A stretch of DNA of 8,535 nucleotides from CAYYJM01 sp964471755 (GCA_964471755.1 CAYYJM010000267.1:1-8535); one strand, 5' to 3'; numbered from the stretch's first letter, positions 1-6,982 are shown. Numbers and translations are program-made. Notes: generated by a model from the sequence alone, not told the origin.

Positions 1-160
1 CCAGGGAGATGCCCAGGGCCGCGCCGGTGCCGGCCAGCGCCCACCAGCGCATGTACTCCTCGCTACCGCGCGGGAAGTACAGCAGCGTCAGCGCGAAGGC
101 TGCCGGCAGAAAGATCAGCACCGTCATCCAGATCAGGTCGAGCTGATACGTTTCGGACAT
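1..160 (-). CDS. nuoM: NADH:quinone oxidoreductase subunit M, N-terminal part (cut by window edge)
   Basis: Only the first 53 codons are present; the gene continues beyond the left edge. NuoM is one of the antiporter-like proton-pumping subunits of the complex I membrane arm. The visible part starts MSETYQLDLIWMTVLIF and contains a first membrane helix at about residues 9-28, then the motif FPRGSEEYMRWWALAG, which resembles the start of bacterial NuoM (a helix ending in a Pro/Arg pair, then a conserved amphipathic stretch before helix 2). The start is supported by a GGAGAAG Shine-Dalgarno just upstream (minus strand, around 166-172) and by its place 28 bases after the nuoL stop, the usual L-M order. 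The catalytic Glu and Lys residues of NuoM lie outside the window. NuoN or another Mrp-like subunit is a less likely reading, given order and sequence. Confidence 0.85.
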   Translation of the reverse strand, partial: MSETYQLDLIWMTVLIFLPAAFALTLLYFPRGSEEYMRWWALAGTGAALGISL

Positions 161-188
161 GGCATCTTCTCCAGGCTCGAAGCCTGCC

Positions 189-2984
189 TCAGCCCGCGGT
201 GGACCAGCCGACCAGGACGGAGACCACGACGAATAACCCCACCGCCGCCAGGATCAGAAACAGGACGTAGCTGCGCAGCCAGCCCGTCTGAGGATACCGC
301 AACCAGCCGCCAAGCCTCCAGATCGATCGTCCGGTCGCATCGACGGCTCCATCGACGACTTGACGATCGACCCTCCCCTCGACCTTCGCCACGACCACCG
401 TCGCGATGGCCAATCGCCGGACCAGGCCGTTGAGAAGGAGCGTATCGATCCGGATCAGGAGCCAGCCGAGCCAGAGCGCCGGACGCACGAACAGGAGCCG
501 ATAGAGGGCATCGAGACCGAAGCCGCCGGCCAGGAAATGGCCCAACCGACCGGGCTCGGCCATGAGCATCGGCGGTGCGACGCGCTCGGGTGTCGGAGCC
601 GTTACGGCCGTGACCGCCGGTTCTTCCTCCGGCCAGAGGCGCGGCGTCGTCGGCTGTGACTGTCGCTGCGGTCGCACCTCCGACAGGGGCACACCCAGGG
701 CCAGGAGCAGTTCCTCCTCGGTCAGGATGTCCTTCGGCGCGTACCAGCGATAGGCGAGGTAGACGCCGGCTCCGGCGCAGAGCAGGGCGGCCAGAATCAC
801 CCAGCGGCCGTAGTGCTGGCCGAGCAGACGTTCACTCTCCGCCGGCGGCTTGATCGCACCGCCGAGCCAGACCTCGCCCTGTTCCGGCACCGTGCCGAAG
901 TCGCTCTGCACGCTCAGCGGCTGGGCATGGTGCAGGCGATTCTCCAGCCAACTCGCGTGCGGATCCCAGGGCGGCATCCCCCAGGCGACCGTCATCGACA
1001 GCAGAGCGAGGAGCATCAGCGGAAACGTCAGCGACGTTGGCGGTTCCTCCGCACGCAGGAACGGCTCCGGCTCGCGCGGCAGACCCTGGAAGATGAGGAT
1101 CCACATGCGGAACAGATAGAACGCCGTCACGCCCATCATCAGGAGGGGGACGAGGAACAGGGCCAGGTGCCAGGGATGCACCATCACGAAGCCGAGCGCC
1201 TGTGACAGGATCGCGTCCTTCGAGTACCAGCCGGCGAAGAACGGCATCCCGGCCAGGGCGAGCGTCGCCAGGAGCATCGCCGCCGCCGTCAACGGCATGC
1301 GAAGTGCCAGACAGCCGAGCTTGCGGATGTTCCCCTCGCCGGCCGTGGCGTAAAGCACGCAGCCGGCTCCGAGGAACAGGCACGCCTTGATGAAGGCGTG
1401 CGTCGTCAGATGGAACAGACCCGCCGTCCAGCCGCCGACGCCGAGGCCGAGGAACATCATGCCGAGCTGACTGATCGTCGAGAAGGCCAGGATGCGCTTG
1501 AGGTCCACGACGAACAGGGCCGTCACGCCGCCAACGACCAGGCCGACCAGGCCGACGTAGGCGATGACGAGCAGGACGCCCGGCGTCAGAATCGGATAGA
1601 TCCGGCCGACGAGATAGACGCCGGCGGCGACCATCGTCGCGGCGTGGATCAGGGCGCTGATCGGCGTCGGCCCGACCATCGCATCGGGCAGCCAGGTCTG
1701 CAACGGCACCTGGGCCGACTTGCCCATGCAGCCGATGAACAGACACAGACCCGCCAGGGCGAGCAGCCACGGTGAGATGGAGCCGAAGCCCATCGCCGTC
1801 GGCCCCTCGACGGCGGCGATCGTCTCGCCGGGTCGGGGCACGCTCATCGTTTGCGGCCGGACCAGCGGCAGCAGCAGAATCCGCTCGCCCGGTTCGCCCG
1901 GTTCGGTGACACGCAACCGGCCCGGCTCGGCCGACGATGCGTAGACGAACTGGCCGCCCGGTGTCACCAGGCCCTGGCGATCCTCCACCGGAGCGCGGAG
2001 GCGACGTTCCAGTTCGTCGAACCCGAGCGTGCCGATGGCCGTCCACAGGATGGCCAGGCCGGCCAGGAAGCCGACGTCGCCGGCACGGTTGAGCAGGAAC
2101 GCCTTGTTCGCCGCCGGTGTCGCCTCGGGCTGCTCGTGCCAGAATCCGATCAGCAGGTACGAGCAGATGCCGACCAACTCCCACGACAGGAAGACCTGCA
2201 AGAGGTTGTCCGCGAGGATCAGGTGAAGCATCGCGAACGTGAACAGGCCGAGGTAGAGGTAGTACACCGCGATCCGGCCGCGCCGCCGGTAGGGGCCGGC
2301 CTCCGTCGGCACCTCCTCGTCCTCGACCGCCTCCGCCTCCTCGTTCATGTAGCCGAGCGAGTAAACGTGGACCAGCAGCGACACCAGAGCGATCATCACG
2401 AACAGGGTCGCCGACAGGCCGTCGATCTTGAAGCCGAGGTAGAAGGTCGTGCCCGGCAACGGGGCCGTCGATGGCACGCCGGGAGCGGCGGGCGAGACCT
2501 GGAGCCAGGCGACCCGGCCGTTCCACTGTGCCAGGTAGGCCGTCCGCACGTCGGCGCGCCGCGCCTTCGCCTCGGTCACCTGCTTCTGACGCGCCGCCTG
2601 GCGTGCCTCCGGAGCGAGCGATGCGGCCGCCAGTCGGCGCTCGGCCGTGACGATGGCCCGCTCGGCGGCGTGGTCCTGCTCCTCGTACAGGGTGGCGCGA
2701 TCGAAGTAGACGCCCAGGGCGAGCAGACCGAAGAGCGCCGCCAGGCCGGTGGCGATCGTCGCGACGATGCCGGCTCCGTAGCCGGGTTGATCGCCGCCGA
2801 GCAGGAGGTAGACCGGCTTCAGATAGACCGCGAAGCCCGTCACCTCACGCTTCCCGGCGGGCGGCTGGACATACGGCCGCAGCGCTCCGCGCAGCAGAGC
2901 GACGCTGATCAGCACCAGGCAGCCCAGGAGCGGAAGCAGGGCACCGATGACGAAGAGCAGACCGGGGGTGGTGTCGAGGTTCAT
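189..2984 (-). CDS. nuoL: NADH:quinone oxidoreductase subunit L, enlarged
   Basis: Distal proton-pumping subunit of complex I in the cytoplasmic membrane, 931 residues against roughly 610-650 in typical NuoL. The antiporter core is intact: DGLSATLF (188-195); ADNLLQVFLSWELVGICSYL (258-277) with the helix-5 Glu at 269; GKSAQVPLQTWLPDAM (421-436) with the helix-7 Lys at 422; LIHAATMV (445-452); DLKRILAFSTISQLG (494-508); HAFIKACLFLGAG (529-541); and WYSKDAIL (586-593) with Lys 589. Extra material lies at residues 94-182 (charged, coiled-coil-like), 214-229 (acidic), 319-402 (Gly/Pro-rich) and about 682-815 (one membrane segment at 727-746, then a Pro-rich linker). The C-terminus (820-931) keeps the usual FVRP, VVDGAVD and LRYPQTGWLRSY pattern and a final membrane helix. 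ATG 2984 follows AGGGGGT (2994-3000) by 9 bases. No frame break is seen, so the size is real rather than a fusion error. Confidence 0.96.
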   Translation of the reverse strand: MNLDTTPGLLFVIGALLPLLGCLVLISVALLRGALRPYVQPPAGKREVTGFAVYLKPVYLLLGGDQPGYGAGIVATIATGLAALFGLLALGVYFDRATLYEEQDHAAERAIVTAERRLAAASLAPEARQAARQKQVTEAKARRADVRTAYLAQWNGRVAWLQVSPAAPGVPSTAPLPGTTFYLGFKIDGLSATLFVMIALVSLLVHVYSLGYMNEEAEAVEDEEVPTEAGPYRRRGRIAVYYLYLGLFTFAMLHLILADNLLQVFLSWELVGICSYLLIGFWHEQPEATPAANKAFLLNRAGDVGFLAGLAILWTAIGTLGFDELERRLRAPVEDRQGLVTPGGQFVYASSAEPGRLRVTEPGEPGERILLLPLVRPQTMSVPRPGETIAAVEGPTAMGFGSISPWLLALAGLCLFIGCMGKSAQVPLQTWLPDAMVGPTPISALIHAATMVAAGVYLVGRIYPILTPGVLLVIAYVGLVGLVVGGVTALFVVDLKRILAFSTISQLGMMFLGLGVGGWTAGLFHLTTHAFIKACLFLGAGCVLYATAGEGNIRKLGCLALRMPLTAAAMLLATLALAGMPFFAGWYSKDAILSQALGFVMVHPWHLALFLVPLLMMGVTAFYLFRMWILIFQGLPREPEPFLRAEEPPTSLTFPLMLLALLSMTVAWGMPPWDPHASWLENRLHHAQPLSVQSDFGTVPEQGEVWLGGAIKPPAESERLLGQHYGRWVILAALLCAGAGVYLAYRWYAPKDILTEEELLLALGVPLSEVRPQRQSQPTTPRLWPEEEPAVTAVTAPTPERVAPPMLMAEPGRLGHFLAGGFGLDALYRLLFVRPALWLGWLLIRIDTLLLNGLVRRLAIATVVVAKVEGRVDRQVVDGAVDATGRSIWRLGGWLRYPQTGWLRSYVLFLILAAVGLFVVVSVLVGWSTAG

Positions 2985-2991
2985 GGTGCGG

Positions 2992-3306
2992 CTACCCCCT
3001 GAGGTCCCGGCCGGCGTCCACGTCCACGGTGCCGTGCTGATGGTAGAACGCCAGGACGATGGCCAGGGCCAGGGCCGCCTCGGCGGCGGCCAGCACGATC
3101 ACGAACAGGGCGAAGACCTGCCCCTCGATCTCGAAGGCCGGGTTGAAATGCGCGAACGTGACGAAATTGAGCGCCGCCGCGTTCAGCACCAACTCGACGC
3201 CCATCAGGATGCCGATGGCGTTGCGGCGCAGGATCATGCACACGATACCAGCCACGAAGAGGCCCGCTCCGAGGAGCAGAAAGGGCGTCGCTCCCGGGTC
3301 GGTCAT
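2992..3306 (-). CDS. nuoK: NADH:quinone oxidoreductase subunit K
   Basis: Small MrpC-like membrane subunit of complex I, 104 residues, the family's normal length (about 100). Three membrane helices are visible at about 8-26, 30-51 and 61-87. The two conserved buried glutamates of the proton path are present: Glu38 in LMGVELVLNAAALNFV (34-49) and Glu76 in VLAAAEAALALAI (71-83). The frame is open further upstream, but the NuoK homology begins at MTDPGATPFLLLGAG. ATG 3306 is preceded by GAGGGGG (3312-3318) with a 5-base spacer and overlaps the nuoJ stop as ATGA, which settles the start. The stop lies 7 bases before the nuoL start, and the nuoL ribosome binding site is inside the end of this gene. 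The protein sits between NuoJ and the antiporter-like subunits. Confidence 0.95.
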   Translation of the reverse strand: MTDPGATPFLLLGAGLFVAGIVCMILRRNAIGILMGVELVLNAAALNFVTFAHFNPAFEIEGQVFALFVIVLAAAEAALALAIVLAFYHQHGTVDVDAGRDLRG

Positions 3307-3893
3307 GGCTGCCCCCTCGTCTCCGCAGGCGCTGGCTGTCGCCGGGCGCGGGCCAGGTACGCCGCCCCGATCAGGACGACGAGCAGATGCACCGAGACGA
3401 CCTCGAACGGCAGCAGATACGCTGTCCGTGGTCGGGGTCGATTCTGTCCCTCGGGCAGGTTCGTCAGGTTCGCCTCGATGGCCACTTCCTCGACACCGAG
3501 CATCGACTGGCCCAGTGCGGCCGAACCGGGCAACTGGTCGCGGCCGGTCCCCGGTGTCGGCGTATGCCACAGGGTCGGCACCAGCACGCCGGCCAGCATC
3601 AGGGCGGCGACGCCAGCGGCGAGCCAGTCGAGGCCGCGCGGAGCCGGGTTCGCTCCCGGTGCCTGGGCCGTGAGCATCACACCGAAGACGAGAATGACCA
3701 GCGTCCCGCCGACGTAGACGAGAATCTGAATCGCCCCGAGAAAGTCGGCCCGGAGCAGCAGGAGCAACCCCGCGACGCCGACGAGCGTGAACAGCAGCCA
3801 GACGGCCGAGCGAACGATGCTGCGTTCCAGGGCCACCGCTGCGGCAGTGGCCAGCGTCACGACCGCAAGGACGGCGAACGTCGTCGGGTTCAT
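3303..3893 (-). CDS. nuoJ: NADH:quinone oxidoreductase subunit J
   Basis: Membrane subunit of complex I, 196 residues, within the normal range (about 165-205). Five hydrophobic helices are visible at about 4-22, 28-47, 52-75, 89-108 and 159-181. The family signature is FLGAIQILVYVGGTLVILVF (51-70), including the helix-3 region that undergoes the alpha/pi transition in complex I structures, and YLLPFEVVSVHLLVVLIGA (159-177) in the last helix. The loop between helices 4 and 5 (109-158) is long and polar. The frame is open upstream inside nuoH, but ATG 3893 fits the NuoJ N-terminus, has GGAGG (3902-3906) 8 bases upstream, and overlaps the nuoH stop as ATGA. The overlap with nuoK is also ATGA, so H-J-K are probably coupled in translation. 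nuoI, usually found between nuoH and nuoJ, is missing here. Confidence 0.94.
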   Translation of the reverse strand: MNPTTFAVLAVVTLATAAAVALERSIVRSAVWLLFTLVGVAGLLLLLRADFLGAIQILVYVGGTLVILVFGVMLTAQAPGANPAPRGLDWLAAGVAALMLAGVLVPTLWHTPTPGTGRDQLPGSAALGQSMLGVEEVAIEANLTNLPEGQNRPRPRTAYLLPFEVVSVHLLVVLIGAAYLARARRQPAPAETRGQP

Positions 3894-5119
3894 CGCGTCA
3901 TCCTCCCGGGCCCCTGCGTCCAGGACGCGGGCTCGAATGCCGGCGGCAGGTGCGATGGCGTCGTCACCACGCTGTAGAGCATCACTCCCAGGCCGAACAG
4001 CGTCGTCCCGCCGAGCAGGAAGGGGACCAGATGCAGCAGCCAGTCCGGGACGAGGAGCTGCCACAGAGCCACGCCCAGGAGCAGGAAGCAGCCGATCGGC
4101 ACGAGGTAGTACAGACACGTCGTCATCACCTGATCGATGCGCAGCCGAGGCAGCGACCAGCGGACCCACATCATGACGAAGACGAGTACCCACGCCTTGA
4201 GGATGAAGACGGCGACGTTGACCAGATTGCCCCAGAAGCCGAACGTCTCGGCCAGGTCGAAGGGCAGCAGGCCGGTGTGCCAGCCGCCCAGGAAGAGCAG
4301 CACGGCGACGCCGCTGATCAGGAACATGGTGGCGTACTCGGCCATGAAGAAGTAGGACCAGCGCAGGCCGCTGTACTCGGTGTGGAAGCCGCCGACCAGC
4401 TCGCTCTCGGCCTCGGCCAGGTCGAACGGAGCCCGCTTGCAGCAGGCCAGTCCGGCCGTGTAGAAGATCACGAAGGCCACGAACGTGAACGGATCATGGA
4501 AGACGTACCAGTTGAAGACCAGGCCGGTCTGCTGGGCGGCGATCCGGTTGAGGTCCATCGTCCCGGCGACGACGACGGGCACGAGGACGCCCAGGGCAAG
4601 CGGCACTTCGTAGGCGACGAGCTGGGCGGCCTCGCGCATGCCGCCGTAGAGCGACCACTTGGAGCCGGAGCCGTAGCCGGCCAGCAGGACGCCGAAGACC
4701 TCGGTCGAAAGGATCGCCAGCAGGAGCAGGACGCCAATCGAGACGCTCAGCGGCATCGCGACCCAGTCCCGCGCGAAGGGCAGGGCGACGAAGGCGACGA
4801 ACGAGCCACAGAAGGCGATGTACGGGCCGAGTCGGAACAGGAGCGGATCAGCCCCGGCCGGGACGAGGTCTTCCTTGGTCAGCAGCTTGATGCCGTCAGC
4901 GACGGTCTGGAGCCAGCCGAAGCGACCGCCGACGCGGGTCGGCCCGAGTCGATCCTGGATGCGTCCGGCGACCTTGCGCTCGGCCCAGATGAAGAACAGA
5001 GCCGAGACGGCGACGAACGTGACGAGCAGAACCGCCGCCAGCAGCGCGGCCAGAAGGCCGGCCCACTCGGTGGGAACGCCATACGCAGTCAGCAGATCCG
5101 ATAGGCCGGTCACGCGCAA
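3890..5119 (-). CDS. nuoH: NADH:quinone oxidoreductase subunit H
   Basis: Membrane heel subunit that forms the quinone chamber together with NuoB/D. It has 409 residues, longer than E. coli NuoH (325), mostly through added C-terminal hydrophobic helices (about 334-384) and a tail. Signatures: WAERKVAGRIQDRLGPTRVG (45-64), QTVADGIKLLTKED (71-84), AGYGSGSKWSLYGGMREAAQ (147-166) followed by LVAYEVPL, RAPFDLAEAESELVGGFHTEYS (starting at 229) with the acidic quinone-loop cluster, and WVRWSLPRLRIDQVM (318-332). About eight or nine membrane helices are visible. The start is uncertain: TTG 5119 (residues MRVTGLSD) has AGG 5 bases upstream, and an in-frame GTG at 5111-5113 would remove two residues; no in-frame ATG is near. 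It is the first gene of the minus-strand operon and overlaps nuoJ by ATGA. Confidence 0.94.
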   Translation of the reverse strand: MRVTGLSDLLTAYGVPTEWAGLLAALLAAVLLVTFVAVSALFFIWAERKVAGRIQDRLGPTRVGGRFGWLQTVADGIKLLTKEDLVPAGADPLLFRLGPYIAFCGSFVAFVALPFARDWVAMPLSVSIGVLLLLAILSTEVFGVLLAGYGSGSKWSLYGGMREAAQLVAYEVPLALGVLVPVVVAGTMDLNRIAAQQTGLVFNWYVFHDPFTFVAFVIFYTAGLACCKRAPFDLAEAESELVGGFHTEYSGLRWSYFFMAEYATMFLISGVAVLLFLGGWHTGLLPFDLAETFGFWGNLVNVAVFILKAWVLVFVMMWVRWSLPRLRIDQVMTTCLYYLVPIGCFLLLGVALWQLLVPDWLLHLVPFLLGGTTLFGLGVMLYSVVTTPSHLPPAFEPASWTQGPGRMTR

Positions 5120-5168
5120 ACTCGCCTGCTGGGTCGAGGGTCCATCCCTGGTCGTTACGGCTTTGTCC

Positions 5169-5198
5169 TTGCGACGCGGCCGGGGCGGGCGTTACTCT
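5169..5198 (+). promoter_or_regulatory. Candidate promoter for scpB
   Basis: TTGCGA (5169-5174) and TACTCT (5193-5198) are 18 bases apart. The -35 matches 4 of 6 positions, the -10 only 3 of 6. It would give a leader of about 25-30 bases to scpB. The -10 overlaps that of the candidate opposite-strand nuo promoter. Weak evidence. Confidence 0.2.
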
Positions 5199-5222
5199 AT
5201 CGGTTGTCCCCGGTTCAGGCAA
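5194..5222 (-). promoter_or_regulatory. Candidate promoter for the nuoH-J-K-L-M operon
   Basis: On the minus strand TTGCCT (plus 5217-5222) is separated by 17 bases from TAGAGT (plus 5194-5199). Each hexamer matches 4 of 6 positions of the sigma-70 consensus, and the spacing is optimal. A start of transcription near 5187 would leave a leader of roughly 65-70 bases before the TTG start of nuoH. This is a pattern match by eye; the region is very GC-rich, which makes an AT-containing -10 more notable, but planctomycete promoter rules are poorly known. Confidence 0.35.
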
Positions 5223-5226
5223 GGAG
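5221..5226 (+). promoter_or_regulatory. Ribosome binding site that fixes the scpB start
   Basis: AAGGAG lies 5 bases before ATG 5232. This is the strongest Shine-Dalgarno among the well-placed starts in the window. It favours this ATG over the next in-frame one (5271), which has only a GC-rich stretch upstream. Confidence 0.75.
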
Positions 5227-5231
5227 CAGCC

Positions 5232-5924
5232 ATGCGGACTCGTCGCCGACCTCATCCCCTGGCCCGGCCGATGAGCCTCGATCGTCTGCGTGTCCTCGGT
5301 CCACGGCCCCGGCAGCGGCCCGGTGCTGGATGGCGTGATGCCGTCGATGCGGACGCGAACCAGCCCGGCAGCGAGTTGGCCCGCTCGCCGGAGGTGGCCC
5401 GGCTAGAAGCGGCCCTGTTCGCGGCTGATGAGCCACTGCCACTTCGCCGCCTGGCCCGCGCCGCTGGCGTCGAGGAGACCGCAGCTGTTCGCGAACTGAT
5501 CGCCCGGTTGCAGGCTCTCTACGAGGCCGACGGCTCGTCCTTCGAGATCGCGGAGGTGGCCGGTGGCTATCAGCTCCTGACGCGGGCGGAGTATCATTCC
5601 TGGCTAGCCCGACTTCGCAAGGGGCCGGCCGAGGTGAAGATGAGTGGAGCCGCCCGTGAAACGCTGACGATCGTCGCCTACCGTCAGCCGATCACCCGCG
5701 CCGACGTGGAGAACGTTCGTGACGTGCAGTCCGGCGACGTGCTGCGTCAACTCATGGAACGCGGTCTGGTGCGGATCGCCGGCCGGGACACGACGCTCGG
5801 TCGGCCGGTGCTGTATGGCACGACGAAGAAGTTTCTGCAACTATACGGCTTGAAGAGTCTGCGCGACCTGCCGCCGATCCCGGATCTGAATCGGCCGACA
5901 AGTCCAGGCCCGGCGGAAGAGTAG
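5232..5924 (+). CDS. scpB: Segregation and condensation protein B
   Basis: ScpB, the dimeric winged-helix partner of the SMC-ScpA condensin complex, which organises and helps segregate the chromosome. The protein has 230 residues against about 180-200 usually. The first winged-helix domain begins at LEAALFAADEPLPLRRLARA (58-77) and includes GGYQLLTR (111-118). The second holds the family signature: ARETLTIVAYRQPITRADVE (141-160), NVRDVQSGDVLRQLMERGLV (161-180), LGRPVLYGTTKKFLQLYGLK (189-208) and the terminal SLRDLPPI. Residues 1-50 are an Arg/Pro-rich extension not needed for the fold; the AAGGAG site upstream of ATG 5232 argues that it is translated. scpA, often adjacent in other bacteria, is not in the window; the upstream neighbour is the divergent nuoH. 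The downstream hypothetical gene starts 18 bases later and is probably co-transcribed. Confidence 0.93.
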   Translation: MRTRRRPHPLARPMSLDRLRVLGPRPRQRPGAGWRDAVDADANQPGSELARSPEVARLEAALFAADEPLPLRRLARAAGVEETAAVRELIARLQALYEADGSSFEIAEVAGGYQLLTRAEYHSWLARLRKGPAEVKMSGAARETLTIVAYRQPITRADVENVRDVQSGDVLRQLMERGLVRIAGRDTTLGRPVLYGTTKKFLQLYGLKSLRDLPPIPDLNRPTSPGPAEE

Positions 5925-5942
5925 CGAATCGAGAGGTGTCTG

Positions 5943-6914
5943 ATGCCCCGTAACCAGGGCCGCACGCGCGGCACGAATCGCGACCGCTCACGGACTCAGG
6001 CCCGCGAGCAGAGCCAGCGCATGCGCCAGGAACTGGAGGCGCTCGCCGATCCCGAGACGTTCGACTCCGTCCCCGCGGCCGGCACTCCGCTGCCAAACCT
6101 CGATCTCGATGACTTCGACGACCGCGATTCGGACGATCTGCTCGATCCCGAGGACGAGTCGGCCGAGGAGGATCAATTCGCCGGGCCGACGACGTTTCGT
6201 CGCCTGCTCGGCACTCAGCCCCCGCTGGCCCTGCTCGCCCTGACCGAGGCTCCCGATGGGGCCCTCCGCGCTCGCCCCCTGGTCGCTCCCCGAACCACGA
6301 TCCACGAGGCGCTGACGGAACTCGTTGCCCTGGTCGAGGAGATCTTTCGACGCGGCCGGGCGGAACTGGCCGAGGCGGAATGGGCCGCGCTCCTGGGTCA
6401 TACCGCCGCTCCGCTCGTCCATCGTCTGCTCGCCCTGGCGAAGATTTCGCTGACCGGCGCGGATCGTATCCCCCTGGCCGAAGGGGCGTCGTTTCAGCCG
6501 AACAATCGTGGTCTGGAGCGATACGTCGGCAAGCTGGCCCTGCTCCCGGATGGGTTGTGCTTCTCGCTTCGGCTGCTGCTCAAGGGGACGCTGCCGCCAC
6601 GGAGCAAGGATCCAGACATGGCGAACCATCCGTTCAGCGCGTTGCCTGAGGTGGTCAAGCTTCTGGCCCTGAAACGGGCGCTGGCCCTGGAGGCGGCCGA
6701 GGGCGTCGCCCGCACGGACGAGGACTTCCGCGCCCTGCTCGGCCAGGCGCTTACCGATCTCGGCCTGGCCATGCCACGGCCGTACTGGAAGCACGTCGAG
6801 ATGCTTCGGAGTGGCCTGACCCGTCGCGGCCTGCCGGACGCCTTTCCCAACTCGCGTCGGCGGCAGCAGGCGTATGACGAGGCGAAGACCGCCAGCAAGC
6901 CGCCGGCTAAATGA
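5943..6914 (+). CDS. Hypothetical protein with basic N-terminus and acidic tract
   Basis: I do not recognise this 323-residue protein. Residues 1-30 are Arg/Gln-rich (nine Arg by residue 28) and probably helical or disordered. Residues 54-77 are extremely acidic (15 Asp/Glu of 24; LDLDDFDDRDSDDLLDPEDE region). From about 82 to the end it looks folded and mainly alpha-helical, with Leu/Ala-rich helices (for example 119-145, 155-168, 236-254, 258-272) and recognisable blocks LERYVGKLALLPDGLCFSLR (191-210) and RPYWKHVEMLRSGLTRRGLP (279-298). The C-terminus is again basic (SRRRQQ and AKTASKPPAK). No signal peptide or membrane helix is seen, so it is likely cytoplasmic. ATG 5943 has GAGAGGTG about 4 bases upstream and lies 18 bases after scpB, suggesting one transcription unit. 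A nucleoid- or RNA-linked role would fit the charge pattern and the neighbour, but that is only inference. Confidence 0.8.
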   Translation: MPRNQGRTRGTNRDRSRTQAREQSQRMRQELEALADPETFDSVPAAGTPLPNLDLDDFDDRDSDDLLDPEDESAEEDQFAGPTTFRRLLGTQPPLALLALTEAPDGALRARPLVAPRTTIHEALTELVALVEEIFRRGRAELAEAEWAALLGHTAAPLVHRLLALAKISLTGADRIPLAEGASFQPNNRGLERYVGKLALLPDGLCFSLRLLLKGTLPPRSKDPDMANHPFSALPEVVKLLALKRALALEAAEGVARTDEDFRALLGQALTDLGLAMPRPYWKHVEMLRSGLTRRGLPDAFPNSRRRQQAYDEAKTASKPPAK

Positions 6915-6941
6915 AGGAGGAGGGCGTGTGGATTTCTCCTT
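6914..6941 (+). promoter_or_regulatory. Shine-Dalgarno with complementary downstream strand (possible leader hairpin)
   Basis: AAGGAGG (6914-6920) sits 5 bases before an in-frame GTG (6926) of the DUF1501 frame. AAGGAG (6914-6919) is exactly complementary to CTCCTT (6936-6941), and G-U/A-U pairs can extend the stem to nine with a ten-base loop. The same TCCTT (6937-6941) can alternatively pair with AAGGA at 6959-6963. It may be chance in a purine-rich stretch. Confidence 0.25.
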
Positions 6942-6982
6942 ACGGATGGGGTAGCTTGAAGGAAGAACCGCCACCGACGAGC

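Noticed and set aside
832..2526. Long minus-strand reading frame of 564 residues inside nuoL
   Set aside because: It overlaps the well-supported nuoL frame, is full of Arg/Pro/Gly with no recognisable motif, and is the typical shadow of a GC-rich gene.
189..2984. NuoL as a fusion or frameshift artefact because of its length
   Set aside because: The frame is continuous, the antiporter core is complete and in order, and the conserved C-terminal block is present at the end.
1851..3002. Plus-strand frame of 383 residues antisense to nuoL
   Set aside because: Its composition (Gln, Arg, Asp, Glu, His) mirrors hydrophobic codons on the other strand; no ribosome site or family motif.
3950..5104. 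Plus-strand frame of 384 residues antisense to nuoH
   Set aside because: It is the hydrophilic mirror of the NuoH membrane helices; NuoH motifs are unambiguous.
6904..6911. CCGGCTAA, reverse complement of part of the 42-base repeat
   Set aside because: An eight-base match inside a coding end is expected by chance in GC-rich DNA, and the flanks do not match the repeat.
5988..6974. Minus-strand frame of 328 residues opposite the hypothetical gene
   Set aside because: The plus-strand gene has a ribosome site, operon spacing after scpB and coherent protein features; the minus frame has none of these.
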